Source of the DNA: an uncultured Anaerolineae bacterium
GTDB lineage: Bacteria > Chloroflexota > Anaerolineae > Aggregatilineales > Phototrophicaceae
Assembly: GCA_937944445.1 (NCBI GenBank)
Contig: CALDYP010000053.1
Location: 1-53,830, forward strand
Length of the DNA: 53,830 nucleotides
Direction: 5' to 3'
This document shows, piece after piece, positions 31,896-39,273 of the stretch. The translations under genes and the position numbers were made by a program. The notes below the pieces were generated by a model that saw nothing but the letters and a program-made list of their open reading frames with translations, was not told where the DNA came from and ran no database searches. The first letter of the stretch is position 1. Every line of letters begins with the position of its first letter.

Positions 31896-33053
31896 ATGTG
31901 GGGAGTGCGCAGGGTTGATGAGGCCTTATCCCGACGCCGCTTCGCTCCAGCGCCCCTCTTCCGTCGGAGAGGGGCAGAAGCGGCTGCATGGAAGGTACAC
32001 TGGATTGCGCTCTTATTGCTGCCATTGGCCGTGCTGAGCGCTGCGCCCGCGCGCGCGCAGGAGTCCCTGCCGTCGTCCGTTCGCTTAGATGGGCTGGCGA
32101 TGGTCTGGCAGGACGTCAACCGCTGTTCGGCGGCAGCCTTCACCATTCAACTGTCCTACTGGATCGAGGAGCCGGTCAACTATCGTGAGGTGATCGGGCG
32201 GATGAACCCCAACCCGCGCGATCTGTCCGTCCGCGTGGAGGAGATGGTCGAGATCGCGCAGGAGCGCTACGGCCTGATGGGCGTGGTGCGGCGCGGCGGC
32301 ACGCTTGAGCTGATGAAGGCGCTCGTGGCGGCGGGCTTCCCCGTGCTGGTGGAGAACAGCTACTACGAGGGCGGCAACGCGGCGCGCGACTGGATGAGCC
32401 ACAACCGCGTGCTGATGGGCTACGATGACGCGCTGGGCGAGTTCTACGTCTTCGACTCGCTGCTGGGCAATGGGCCAGACCGCCGCGGGCGCGCCTTCGC
32501 CTACGACGATTTCGACCGGCGCTGGCTGGCCTTCAACCGCGATTACGTGGTGCTCTTCCCGCCAGAGCGCGCCGCCACGGTGCAGCTCATCCTCGGTGAG
32601 ATGTGGGACGAGGCGGCCAACGCGCGCTTTGTGATCGAACAGGCGCAGGCTGACCTTGAAATCGTCCCCTCGCGGATGGATCGGGCGTTTGCGCTGCTCA
32701 ACTTGGCCTATGGCTACTTTCACACCGGCCAACTCGAGGCAGCGGTGGCGGCGGTCGATGAGGCGCTGGGGATGAACGCGCTGCCGTGGCGCTATTTCTG
32801 GTACGAGTTCACCGCGTTAGATGTCTACGTGGCGGCGGGGCGCTACGACGACGTGCAGCGCATCGTCAGCAGCACGTTGGCGGGGCTGACGGGCATCGTC
32901 GAGGAACTCTACTACTACGCAGGGGTGGCGGCGGAAGCGCAGGGCGACACACGCCGCGCCCTGAACAACTACCGCGCCGCCGTGCAGGGCAACCTCTACT
33001 ACATCGCCGCATCGGACGCGCTGCGGGCGCTTGAGGCGGCGCTCGCCTCTTGA
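31896..33053 (+). CDS. Secreted C39-like cysteine peptidase with TPR domain
   Basis: A 385-residue protein from ATG 31896 behind GGAAGG. The first ~35 residues are encoded by repeat DNA (GAGGCCTTATCCC... with CCTCT/AGAGG arms). They precede a good signal core (HWIALLLLPLAVLSAAPARAQ). Residues ~58-225 look like a papain-like C39 fold: the Cys is in VNRCSAAAFTIQLSYW, the His in WMSHNRVLMGYDD, and an Asp in FYVFDSLLG. Residues ~235-380 are TPR-like hairpins (AFALLNLAYGYFHTGQLEAAVAAVDEAL, RALNNYRAAVQGN). It would act outside the membrane on peptides or proteins. The last 55 bases overlap the convergent TIR gene. Confidence 0.8.
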   Translation: MWGVRRVDEALSRRRFAPAPLFRRRGAEAAAWKVHWIALLLLPLAVLSAAPARAQESLPSSVRLDGLAMVWQDVNRCSAAAFTIQLSYWIEEPVNYREVIGRMNPNPRDLSVRVEEMVEIAQERYGLMGVVRRGGTLELMKALVAAGFPVLVENSYYEGGNAARDWMSHNRVLMGYDDALGEFYVFDSLLGNGPDRRGRAFAYDDFDRRWLAFNRDYVVLFPPERAATVQLILGEMWDEAANARFVIEQAQADLEIVPSRMDRAFALLNLAYGYFHTGQLEAAVAAVDEALGMNALPWRYFWYEFTALDVYVAAGRYDDVQRIVSSTLAGLTGIVEELYYYAGVAAEAQGDTRRALNNYRAAVQGNLYYIAASDALRALEAALAS

Positions 33054-33847
33054 GCGTCCCCCCCCAACGCGGCCATCAGGGCTGCCTCGACCTCATCGGC
33101 GGCTTGCGCCACGTCGCGCAGCGCCACGCTGGGGTTAACGCGCTCAGTGTCGAGGCGCAAGGTGGGCAGCGCCGCTTGAAGCCGCGCGGGCGAGAAGCGT
33201 TCCGCGCTGAACACCAGCGCCGGGTTGCGCAAATACGCGACGACGGAGAACAGCGGCTGCCCCGCCGCGCGCGCGTGGAAGGCCGGGGTATACCTGCCGC
33301 TGAACGTCACATCCTCACAGTGAACACACGCCCACCGATAGAAGCGCTGCGCCAGCCGCGCGAGCGCGTCGCCTTGCGGCATCTGTGCCAGATAGTCGAA
33401 GAAGTTGTCCTCGTCGGGGACGGCGGCGGGGCTGATGGGGTCAACGGCGGCTCGGTAATGCCGAATGCTGTGCGCCAGCTTGGCCACCCCCTGCGCGAAG
33501 TCGTCCTCAAACGGCGTGAACTGGCGGTTGACCAAGTGCAGCGGCAGCGGCACGCGATCGAAGCGCGCGATGAACACCGGAATGCCGCGCTCCAGCGCGT
33601 AGAGCGTCTCACGCTCGACCCATTCGCTTTGCCGCGCGGCGAGGCTCATCTGAACGATCACGCCCGCTGCGCCCTCGATCTGCTGCTCCAGCACGCGCAC
33701 CCAGCGCTCTTGGTTCTTCAAGGTCTGCACGTCCACGCGCACGTCTAGATCGTGGTCGCGCAGCGCGTCCACCAGCCGCGCCATGCGCTCGGCGTCTTTG
33801 CTGGCGTAGGAGAAGAAATAGTAAGCGGCTTCCGTCGGATAGCTCAT
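32999..33847 (-). CDS. TIR-domain protein
   Basis: A 282-residue protein with an N-terminal TIR domain of about 130 residues: YYFFSYASKDAERMARLVDAL at the first strand and helix, RVRVLEQQIEGAAGVIVQMS, then SEWVERETLYAL. The WxxxE pattern supplies the Glu expected of NAD-cleaving TIR enzymes. The C-terminal ~130 residues (DEDNFFDYLAQMPQG...CVHCEDVTF...) match nothing I recognise and end in an Ala-rich helix. TIR proteins serve as NADases in defence systems or as signalling adaptors. No Thoeris-type or nucleotide-synthase partner is next to it; neighbours are a C39-like peptidase and GDP-fucose synthase. An 80-bp gap separates it from the divergent fucose gene, so expression could be coordinated. 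Confidence 0.85.
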   Translation of the reverse strand: MSYPTEAAYYFFSYASKDAERMARLVDALRDHDLDVRVDVQTLKNQERWVRVLEQQIEGAAGVIVQMSLAARQSEWVERETLYALERGIPVFIARFDRVPLPLHLVNRQFTPFEDDFAQGVAKLAHSIRHYRAAVDPISPAAVPDEDNFFDYLAQMPQGDALARLAQRFYRWACVHCEDVTFSGRYTPAFHARAAGQPLFSVVAYLRNPALVFSAERFSPARLQAALPTLRLDTERVNPSVALRDVAQAADEVEAALMAALGGDAQEASAASSARSASDAAM

Positions 33848-33927
33848 GCAACCGTCCTATCTTCACAATCGAGGCAGATCGGTTAGAATGACCTTCATTA
33901 TACGAGACAAAGGGGCACACGGGCATC

Positions 33928-34893
33928 ATGGCACTTGATTGGTCAGCGCAGAAGGTGATCGTAACCGGTGGCAGCGGCTTCTTGGGGGGATACTTGGTGG
34001 CGCACCTGCGCGAGTTGGGGGCGGGCGAGATCGTCGTGCCGCGCAAAGCGCAGTACGATCTGCGCGAGCCAGAGCGCGTGCAGGCGCTCTACGCCGACCA
34101 CCCTAACACGACGATGGTCATCCATCTAGCGGCGACGGTGGGCGGCATCGGCGCGAACCGTGAGCATCCGGGGGTGTTCTTCTACGACAACATCATGATG
34201 GGCACGCTCTTGATGGAGCACGCCCGCCGCGCCGGGGTGGCTAAGTTCGTCGCGTTAGGGACGATCTGCGAGTACCCCAAGTTCACCCCTGTGCCCTTCA
34301 AAGAGGAATCGCTGTGGGATGGCTACCCAGAGGAGACGAACGCGCCCTACGGCATCGCCAAGAAGGCCCTGCTCGTGATGGGGCAGGCCTACCGCCAAGA
34401 GTACGGCTTCAACGCCATTCACATCCTGCCGACCAACCTCTACGGCCCCAAAGACAACTTCAACCCACGCAGCAGCCACGTGATCCCGGCGATCATCCGT
34501 AAGATGGTGACCGCGCAGGAGAACGGTGAGGACGTCGTGACGCTGTTCGGCGACGGCACGCCCACCCGCGAGTTCCTCTACGTGAAGGACGCCGCGCGCG
34601 GCATCGCGCTGGCCGCTGAGCGCTACGACAGCCCTGAGCCGGTCAACCTCGGCAGCGGCTACGAGATCAGCATCCGCGACCTTGCCGAGTTGATCGCCGA
34701 CGTCGTGGGCTACACCGGCCGCATCGAGTGGGACACGAGCAAGCCCAACGGCCAGCCGCGCCGCCAAGTCGACACCACCCGCGCCGAGCGCGAGTTTGGC
34801 TTCAAGGCGCAGACGAGCTTCCGCGAGGGGCTGGCGGAGGTGGTAGCGTGGTATCGCGCCAACCGCGCCATCGCCGACCGCGAGTCCGTTTAG
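33928..34893 (+). CDS. fcl: GDP-L-fucose synthase
   Basis: A 321-residue NAD(P)-dependent epimerase/reductase of the extended short-chain dehydrogenase family. It would convert GDP-4-keto-6-deoxy-mannose to GDP-L-fucose for surface polysaccharide. The Rossmann motif [12 protein letters not shown] is at residues 12-23, the catalytic pair lies in YGIAKKA (YxxxK), and family blocks include [40 protein letters not shown] and [13 protein letters not shown]. Length and blocks match the fcl/wcaG family well. GDP-mannose dehydratase is not in the window. The putative glycosyltransferases at 18332 and 44927 could use the sugar, but no tight link is visible. Confidence 0.92.
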   Translation: MALDWSAQKVIVTGGSGFLGGYLVAHLRELGAGEIVVPRKAQYDLREPERVQALYADHPNTTMVIHLAATVGGIGANREHPGVFFYDNIMMGTLLMEHARRAGVAKFVALGTICEYPKFTPVPFKEESLWDGYPEETNAPYGIAKKALLVMGQAYRQEYGFNAIHILPTNLYGPKDNFNPRSSHVIPAIIRKMVTAQENGEDVVTLFGDGTPTREFLYVKDAARGIALAAERYDSPEPVNLGSGYEISIRDLAELIADVVGYTGRIEWDTSKPNGQPRRQVDTTRAEREFGFKAQTSFREGLAEVVAWYRANRAIADRESV

Positions 34894-34927
34894 GTCTCAT
34901 CCCCAACCCCGCGGCAATGGAAAAAAA

Positions 34928-34986
34928 GGACAGGGCAAGCCCTGTCCCTACGATGTGACGTTGTCGGGACGCGGCCTGCCGCGTCC
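34928..34986. repeat. Two adjacent GGAC-hairpin repeats
   Basis: GGACAGGGC-AA-GCCCTGTCC (34928-34947) is followed by CCTACGATGTGACG, and then GGACGCGG-CCTG-CCGCGTCC (34967-34986). The first is a near copy of the hairpin at 11937-11954 including the downstream CCTACGATG, and the second resembles the one near 18260. They lie between the 3' ends of the fucose synthase and slipin genes and may act as bidirectional transcript ends. Confidence 0.55.
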
Positions 34987-34993
34987 GTGTGGC

Positions 34994-35923
34994 CTAGTTC
35001 TTGACCTGTTCGTGCGCGCCGTTGCGCACGGCCATGCCGCTGCTGATCGCGCCCATTGTGCTCTGAACAAAGCTGACGATCTCCATCGGGATAACCCACT
35101 TGGTGCTGTCGCTCGCGCCGAGCTTCTGCATTGTATCCATGTATTGCAGCGCCATCGTCTTTTCGTCGAGCTGGCTGGCGCGCTCGCTGATGGCCGCCAG
35201 CGAGGCCGCGTAACCCTGCGCGCGCAGGAGCTGCGCTTGGCGTTCACCCTCCGCGCGGACGATGGCAGCTTGACGCTCACCCTCGGCCTTGAGGATCTCG
35301 GCTTGCTTCTGGCCTTCGGCGATGCTGATGGCGGCTTCGCGCTCGCCCAGCGCGCGGGTGACTTCGGCGCGGCGCTGACGCTCGGCGGTCATCTGGCGGG
35401 TCATCGCTTCCATGACGTCGCGCGGCGGCACGATCTCGCGGATTTCGACGGAGGTCACTTTGACGCCCCAGCGCTCGGTGCTCTCGTCGAGCTTGATGCG
35501 CAGCGTGTCGTTGATGCTCTCGCGCTTGCTGAGCACGTCGTCCAGTTCGATGTCACCGATGACGGCGCGCAGCGTGGTGGTGGCCATCAAGACGGAGGCT
35601 TTTTCCACATTTTCAATCTTCAACACCGACAGCGCCGGCTCGACGATGCGATAGTAGACCAAGAAATCGATGTCGATGCTGGCGTTGTCCTTCGTGATCG
35701 CCGTCTGCGACGGGATGTCGAGGAACTTCTCACGCAGGTCGACTTCTAGTGCGCGCTCGATGAACGGCAGGACGATCACCACGCCCGGGCCGCGCGTGCC
35801 GCTGTAATTACCCAGCGACAGGATCACCAGCCGCTTGTAGTCCGGAACGATGCGGAACGTGCTAAACACAATCCACAGCAGCAAAATCCCACCGACTACG
35901 ATTAACAACAGTTGTCCTTCCAC
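34994..35923 (-). CDS. SPFH/stomatin-like (slipin) membrane protein
   Basis: A 309-residue protein with an N-terminal membrane helix (LLLIVVGGILLLWIVFSTF) and an SPFH domain (about 25-200). Motifs include VRIVPDYKRLVILSLGNYSGTRGPGV-type opening strands, TKDNASIDIDFLVYYRIV, EIRE-IVPPRDVMEAM and RQMTAERQRRAE. A long Ala/Glu coiled coil follows (GQKQAEILKAEGERQAAIVRAEGERQ). It probably forms ring assemblies on the membrane. The start is GTG with GGGAGGT upstream. The NfeD gene is 48 bp upstream on the same strand; slipin and NfeD are a well-known functional pair in membrane maintenance. Confidence 0.93.
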   Translation of the reverse strand: MEGQLLLIVVGGILLLWIVFSTFRIVPDYKRLVILSLGNYSGTRGPGVVIVLPFIERALEVDLREKFLDIPSQTAITKDNASIDIDFLVYYRIVEPALSVLKIENVEKASVLMATTTLRAVIGDIELDDVLSKRESINDTLRIKLDESTERWGVKVTSVEIREIVPPRDVMEAMTRQMTAERQRRAEVTRALGEREAAISIAEGQKQAEILKAEGERQAAIVRAEGERQAQLLRAQGYAASLAAISERASQLDEKTMALQYMDTMQKLGASDSTKWVIPMEIVSFVQSTMGAISSGMAVRNGAHEQVKN

Positions 35924-35971
35924 AGTATTACCTCCCTAGTGTAATGAGCAAACGATCAAAGGTTAGTGCGT

Positions 35972-36613
35972 TTAGTGCTGAAAGCCGTTGACGCGCACTT
36001 CTTCTTCGCGTTTGGCTTTTTCGACGAACAGTTCAAGCCCAGCCTTGCGCACGACGACCACTTCTGTGTTTACATCGAGCGGCTCGGGGCTGCGCGCTGT
36101 CCACGATTCACCGTTGACGTAAACCGTGCCAATGGGGTCAATCGCACGGGTGACGCGCCCGCGCATCCCAACCAAGAGGTGGCCCTCATCGGCTTTGGCC
36201 GTTTTGGCGTGCAGGCGCAGCGCAGGCATCAACACGAAGCGATGGTAGACCCACGCCACGAGCACGGTTGCCAGCACGATCACCGGCGAAACCTGCGGCC
36301 CCTCGCGGAAGAGCATCATACCGCCCGCCACTTGCATCAGCAGGCCCAGATCAGCGAACCGCGCAAAGCGGATCGACACAAACGGCAGCGCCAAGAAACC
36401 AGACACGCCGACTACGATCAAGATGACGGCTAACCAGTTGGTGGGCATGTTGGCTAGCATCACCAACGCGGCCAGCGTCAAGACGGCGCTGAAAATTTCG
36501 CCGATGATTGTGCCCGGGCTGTAAACAATCGTGACTACAGACCATAACGCAACAATCAACCCTAAGTAGACAATGTTCGGATCAACCGCAGCGAGCCATT
36601 CAATTGACGGCAT
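35972..36613 (-). CDS. NfeD-family membrane protein (short form)
   Basis: A 213-residue protein with four to five hydrophobic segments (first at about residues 14-34, then 38-55, 60-80, 84-104, 110-130). A C-terminal OB-fold NfeD domain follows (LLVGMRGRVTRAIDPIGTVYVNGESWTARS, then VNTEVVVVRKAGLELFVE). It lacks the N-terminal ClpP-like protease domain of long NfeD proteins. The ATG has AAGGATAG upstream. It heads the two-gene operon with the slipin and is expected to work with it in the membrane. Confidence 0.9.
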   Translation of the reverse strand: MPSIEWLAAVDPNIVYLGLIVALWSVVTIVYSPGTIIGEIFSAVLTLAALVMLANMPTNWLAVILIVVGVSGFLALPFVSIRFARFADLGLLMQVAGGMMLFREGPQVSPVIVLATVLVAWVYHRFVLMPALRLHAKTAKADEGHLLVGMRGRVTRAIDPIGTVYVNGESWTARSPEPLDVNTEVVVVRKAGLELFVEKAKREEEVRVNGFQH

Positions 36614-36858
36614 CCCCTATCCTTTCCATCTCATTAACGACACTTTTACATTTACATTATAGGTCATTTTTGTTCATTTTAGTTCCCTAAAATCTTGGGG
36701 GTATTCAAGTGTTTCATGATAACTTTATGTGTATTGTCATATAGATGCGGCTCTTGTACGGGGTATGGCGTGCTGTGTCCTGTGAAGGGATGCGTCTGCC
36801 CTGCTCATGCGCCCCGTCGAGCGCTATACTAGCTCCACGACAAATAAGCCATCGCGCC

Positions 36859-38364
36859 ATGAAATATCCACCGATCAGCCCCGATGACACGCAGCCGACC
36901 CGCTTACTCGCCCCCACAGACGCCCCCAAGCGCCGCCTGTGGTTGGCGTTGATGCTGGCCGGGTGCGGCTCGCTGCTGCTGACGGTGGCGCTGTGGGGCT
37001 TCACCCAGCGCAGTCAACCGCCCACGCCGACCCCGTTCGCGGTGGTCATCATGCAGGGCGGCCAGCGCAGCGACGTTCAAACGACCGCGCGCACCGTGGC
37101 CGAATTGCTGCAAGCGCAGGGCATCACCTTGCAGCCGCAGGACGCGCTCTCGATGCCGCTAGAGGCGACCCTCAGCGCGGGCGACGTGCTGACGATCGCG
37201 CGTGCCCGTGATGTCAGCTTGCGCGTCGACGGCGTGGCGAGCACCCTGCGCACGCCCTTCAGTCTGCCGTTCGACATCCTGCGCCAAGCCGGCCTGACCG
37301 TGGGCGAACATGACCGCGTGTGGCTGGACGATCTGGAGGTCAGCCCCGCCGAGCTGGTGATGTGGCCGCTGCCCGTCACGCGCATCGTGCTCGAACGCGC
37401 TGTGACGATCACGCTCGTGGACGAGGATGAGACGCGCGCGCTCATCACCACTGCGGACACCGTCGGCGAGGCGCTGTTTGAGGCGGGCGTGCTGCTCTAC
37501 TTGGCGGATGAAGTGGCGCCGGACGTGGCCGCCGTCGTTGAAGACGGCATGACCGTTCAGATTGTGCGGGCGCAGCCGCTGCGCGTGGAAGCGGACGGCG
37601 TCGTCATAGAAACGCGCACGCGCGGCGCAACCGTCGGTGAAGCGCTGGCTGAAGCGGGCGTGGCCCTGATGGGGCTAGATCGTGTGGAGCCAGACGAAGG
37701 CGCGCCAGTCGAACCCGGCATGACGATCCGCATCATCCGCGTGACGGAAGACCTGCTCACCCGCGACGAGGACATCCCATTTGAGACGCAGTTCGTCGCC
37801 GATCCAGAACTGCCGCTCGATCAACGGGCGATCCGCCAAGTGGGGCAGCTTGGCGTGCGCCGCTTCAGCGAGCGTGTGCGCTACGAGAACGGCGTGGAAG
37901 TGAGCCGCGAGGACGTCGGCGAAGAGGTCGTCCAAGCCCCGCGCCCGCAGATCGTAGCCTACGGCACGCGCATCGTGCTCTACACGGTTGACACGCCCGA
38001 CGGCCCGCTGGAGTATTGGCGCAAGCTGCGCGTCTATGCCACGAGCTATCACCCAGCCGAGTTAGGCGGCGACAGCGTGACCGCTATCGGTGAGACGCTG
38101 CGGCGCGGCATCGTCGGGGCAGACCCGCGCATCATCCCCTACCGCACCCAGCTTTACGTGCCGGGCTATGGGCGCGGGATGATGGCCGACACGGGCGGGC
38201 CGCGCTCCAGCCCGTTTTGGATCGACCTCGGCTACAGCGATGAGGACTTTGTGGGGTGGGCGCGCTACGTGGACGTGTACCTGCTGCCACCCGTCCCCGC
38301 GAACATCCCTTACCTGCTGCCAGAGTGGCGGCCCCTGCGCGGCACAGTCGACCGCGGCAACTGA
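36859..38364 (+). CDS. YabE-like DUF348/G5/3D cell-wall protein
   Basis: A 501-residue membrane-anchored protein; ATG 36859 is preferred because the 38 codons before it read as non-coding. An N-terminal transmembrane segment (LWLALMLAGCGSLLLTVALWGF) leads to several DUF348 repeats (TVAELLQAQGITLQPQDAL, TVGEALFEAGVLLYLADEV, TVGEALAEAGVALMGLDRV). A G5-type stretch follows (RRFSERVRYENGVEVSRED). The C-terminal 3D domain has YATSYHPAELGG, the ADTGG core and WIDLGYSDEDFVGW. Proteins of this layout (YabE/resuscitation-promoting type) act in peptidoglycan remodelling. Directly downstream lies rsmA, the same order seen around yabE and ksgA in Bacillus, though the RNase M5 gene between them there is absent here. 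Confidence 0.87.
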   Translation: MKYPPISPDDTQPTRLLAPTDAPKRRLWLALMLAGCGSLLLTVALWGFTQRSQPPTPTPFAVVIMQGGQRSDVQTTARTVAELLQAQGITLQPQDALSMPLEATLSAGDVLTIARARDVSLRVDGVASTLRTPFSLPFDILRQAGLTVGEHDRVWLDDLEVSPAELVMWPLPVTRIVLERAVTITLVDEDETRALITTADTVGEALFEAGVLLYLADEVAPDVAAVVEDGMTVQIVRAQPLRVEADGVVIETRTRGATVGEALAEAGVALMGLDRVEPDEGAPVEPGMTIRIIRVTEDLLTRDEDIPFETQFVADPELPLDQRAIRQVGQLGVRRFSERVRYENGVEVSREDVGEEVVQAPRPQIVAYGTRIVLYTVDTPDGPLEYWRKLRVYATSYHPAELGGDSVTAIGETLRRGIVGADPRIIPYRTQLYVPGYGRGMMADTGGPRSSPFWIDLGYSDEDFVGWARYVDVYLLPPVPANIPYLLPEWRPLRGTVDRGN

Positions 38365-38375
38365 GAGGAACCCAC

Positions 38376-39212
38376 ATGAACCCGAAACAACTCATGGAGC
38401 ACTACGGGCTTGACCCCAAGAAAAGCCTCGGCCAGAACTTCATGCACGACCCGAACACCCTTGCCAAGATCGTCGCCACCGCTGAGGTGCAGCCTGATGA
38501 GACCGTGCTTGAGATTGGCCCCGGCACAGGCGAGCTGACCGCGGCGCTGGCGCAGGTCGCCCGCAGCGTGATTGCCGTTGAACTGGACGATCGGCTCATC
38601 CCGCTGTTAGAGAGCCGCTTCCGCAGCACGCCCAACGTCTACTTTCAGTTTGAAGACATCTTGCGCGTGAACGTGCCGGCGCTGGTGGGGGGGAAGCCTT
38701 ACTGCGTCGTCGCCAACGTGCCCTATTACATCACCAGCAGCATCATCCGCCACGTGTTGGAGCCGCAGCACCGACCGCGCCGCGTCGTGATGACGATGCA
38801 GTACGAGGTGGCGCAGCGCATCACCGCCAAGCCCGGCGACCTGTCGCTGCTGGCGGTCAGCGTCCAATATTACGGCAAGCCGACCCTCATCAGCAAGCTC
38901 AACCGCGCGGTGTTCTGGCCGCGCCCAGACGTGGACAGCGCCATCCTCCAGATCGACCCACACCGCACGCCCGTTGTCGCTGTGCCGTCCGATGAGGCGT
39001 TCTTTGCGGTGGTGCGCGCGGGCTTCAGCCAGAAGCGCAAACAGCTCCGCAACAGCCTCGCCACAGGCTTAGCGCTCAAACCTGAACAGGCCGATGCGGT
39101 GCTGCTGGCCGCCAACCTCGACCCGCAGCGCCGCGCTGAGACGCTCACGCTGGCCGAGTGGGGGGCGCTCACGCGGGCAGCCGCCAGCGCAGGCGTGGTG
39201 GCACAGGGCTGA
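38376..39212 (+). CDS. rsmA: 16S rRNA (adenine1518-N6/adenine1519-N6)-dimethyltransferase
   Basis: A 278-residue KsgA-type enzyme that dimethylates two adenines near the 3' end of 16S rRNA during small-subunit maturation. Motifs are KKSLGQNFMHDPNTL, VLEIGPGTGELTAAL (SAM-binding motif I), VIAVELDDRLIPLL (motif II), NVPYYITSSIIRHVL (motif IV, with NVPY), and the C-terminal region RAGFSQKRKQLRNSL. The start ATG 38376 follows GAGAGGAA. The family start is MNPKQL-like, so longer in-frame versions overlapping the previous gene are rejected. It follows the YabE-like gene by 11 bp and is probably co-transcribed with it. Confidence 0.95.
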   Translation: MNPKQLMEHYGLDPKKSLGQNFMHDPNTLAKIVATAEVQPDETVLEIGPGTGELTAALAQVARSVIAVELDDRLIPLLESRFRSTPNVYFQFEDILRVNVPALVGGKPYCVVANVPYYITSSIIRHVLEPQHRPRRVVMTMQYEVAQRITAKPGDLSLLAVSVQYYGKPTLISKLNRAVFWPRPDVDSAILQIDPHRTPVVAVPSDEAFFAVVRAGFSQKRKQLRNSLATGLALKPEQADAVLLAANLDPQRRAETLTLAEWGALTRAAASAGVVAQG

Positions 39213-39273
39213 GACGAAAACTGCCCTTCAATTGTGAGGGGCAGGGTGTGTTCAGACTGCGCTTGGCGCGGCC

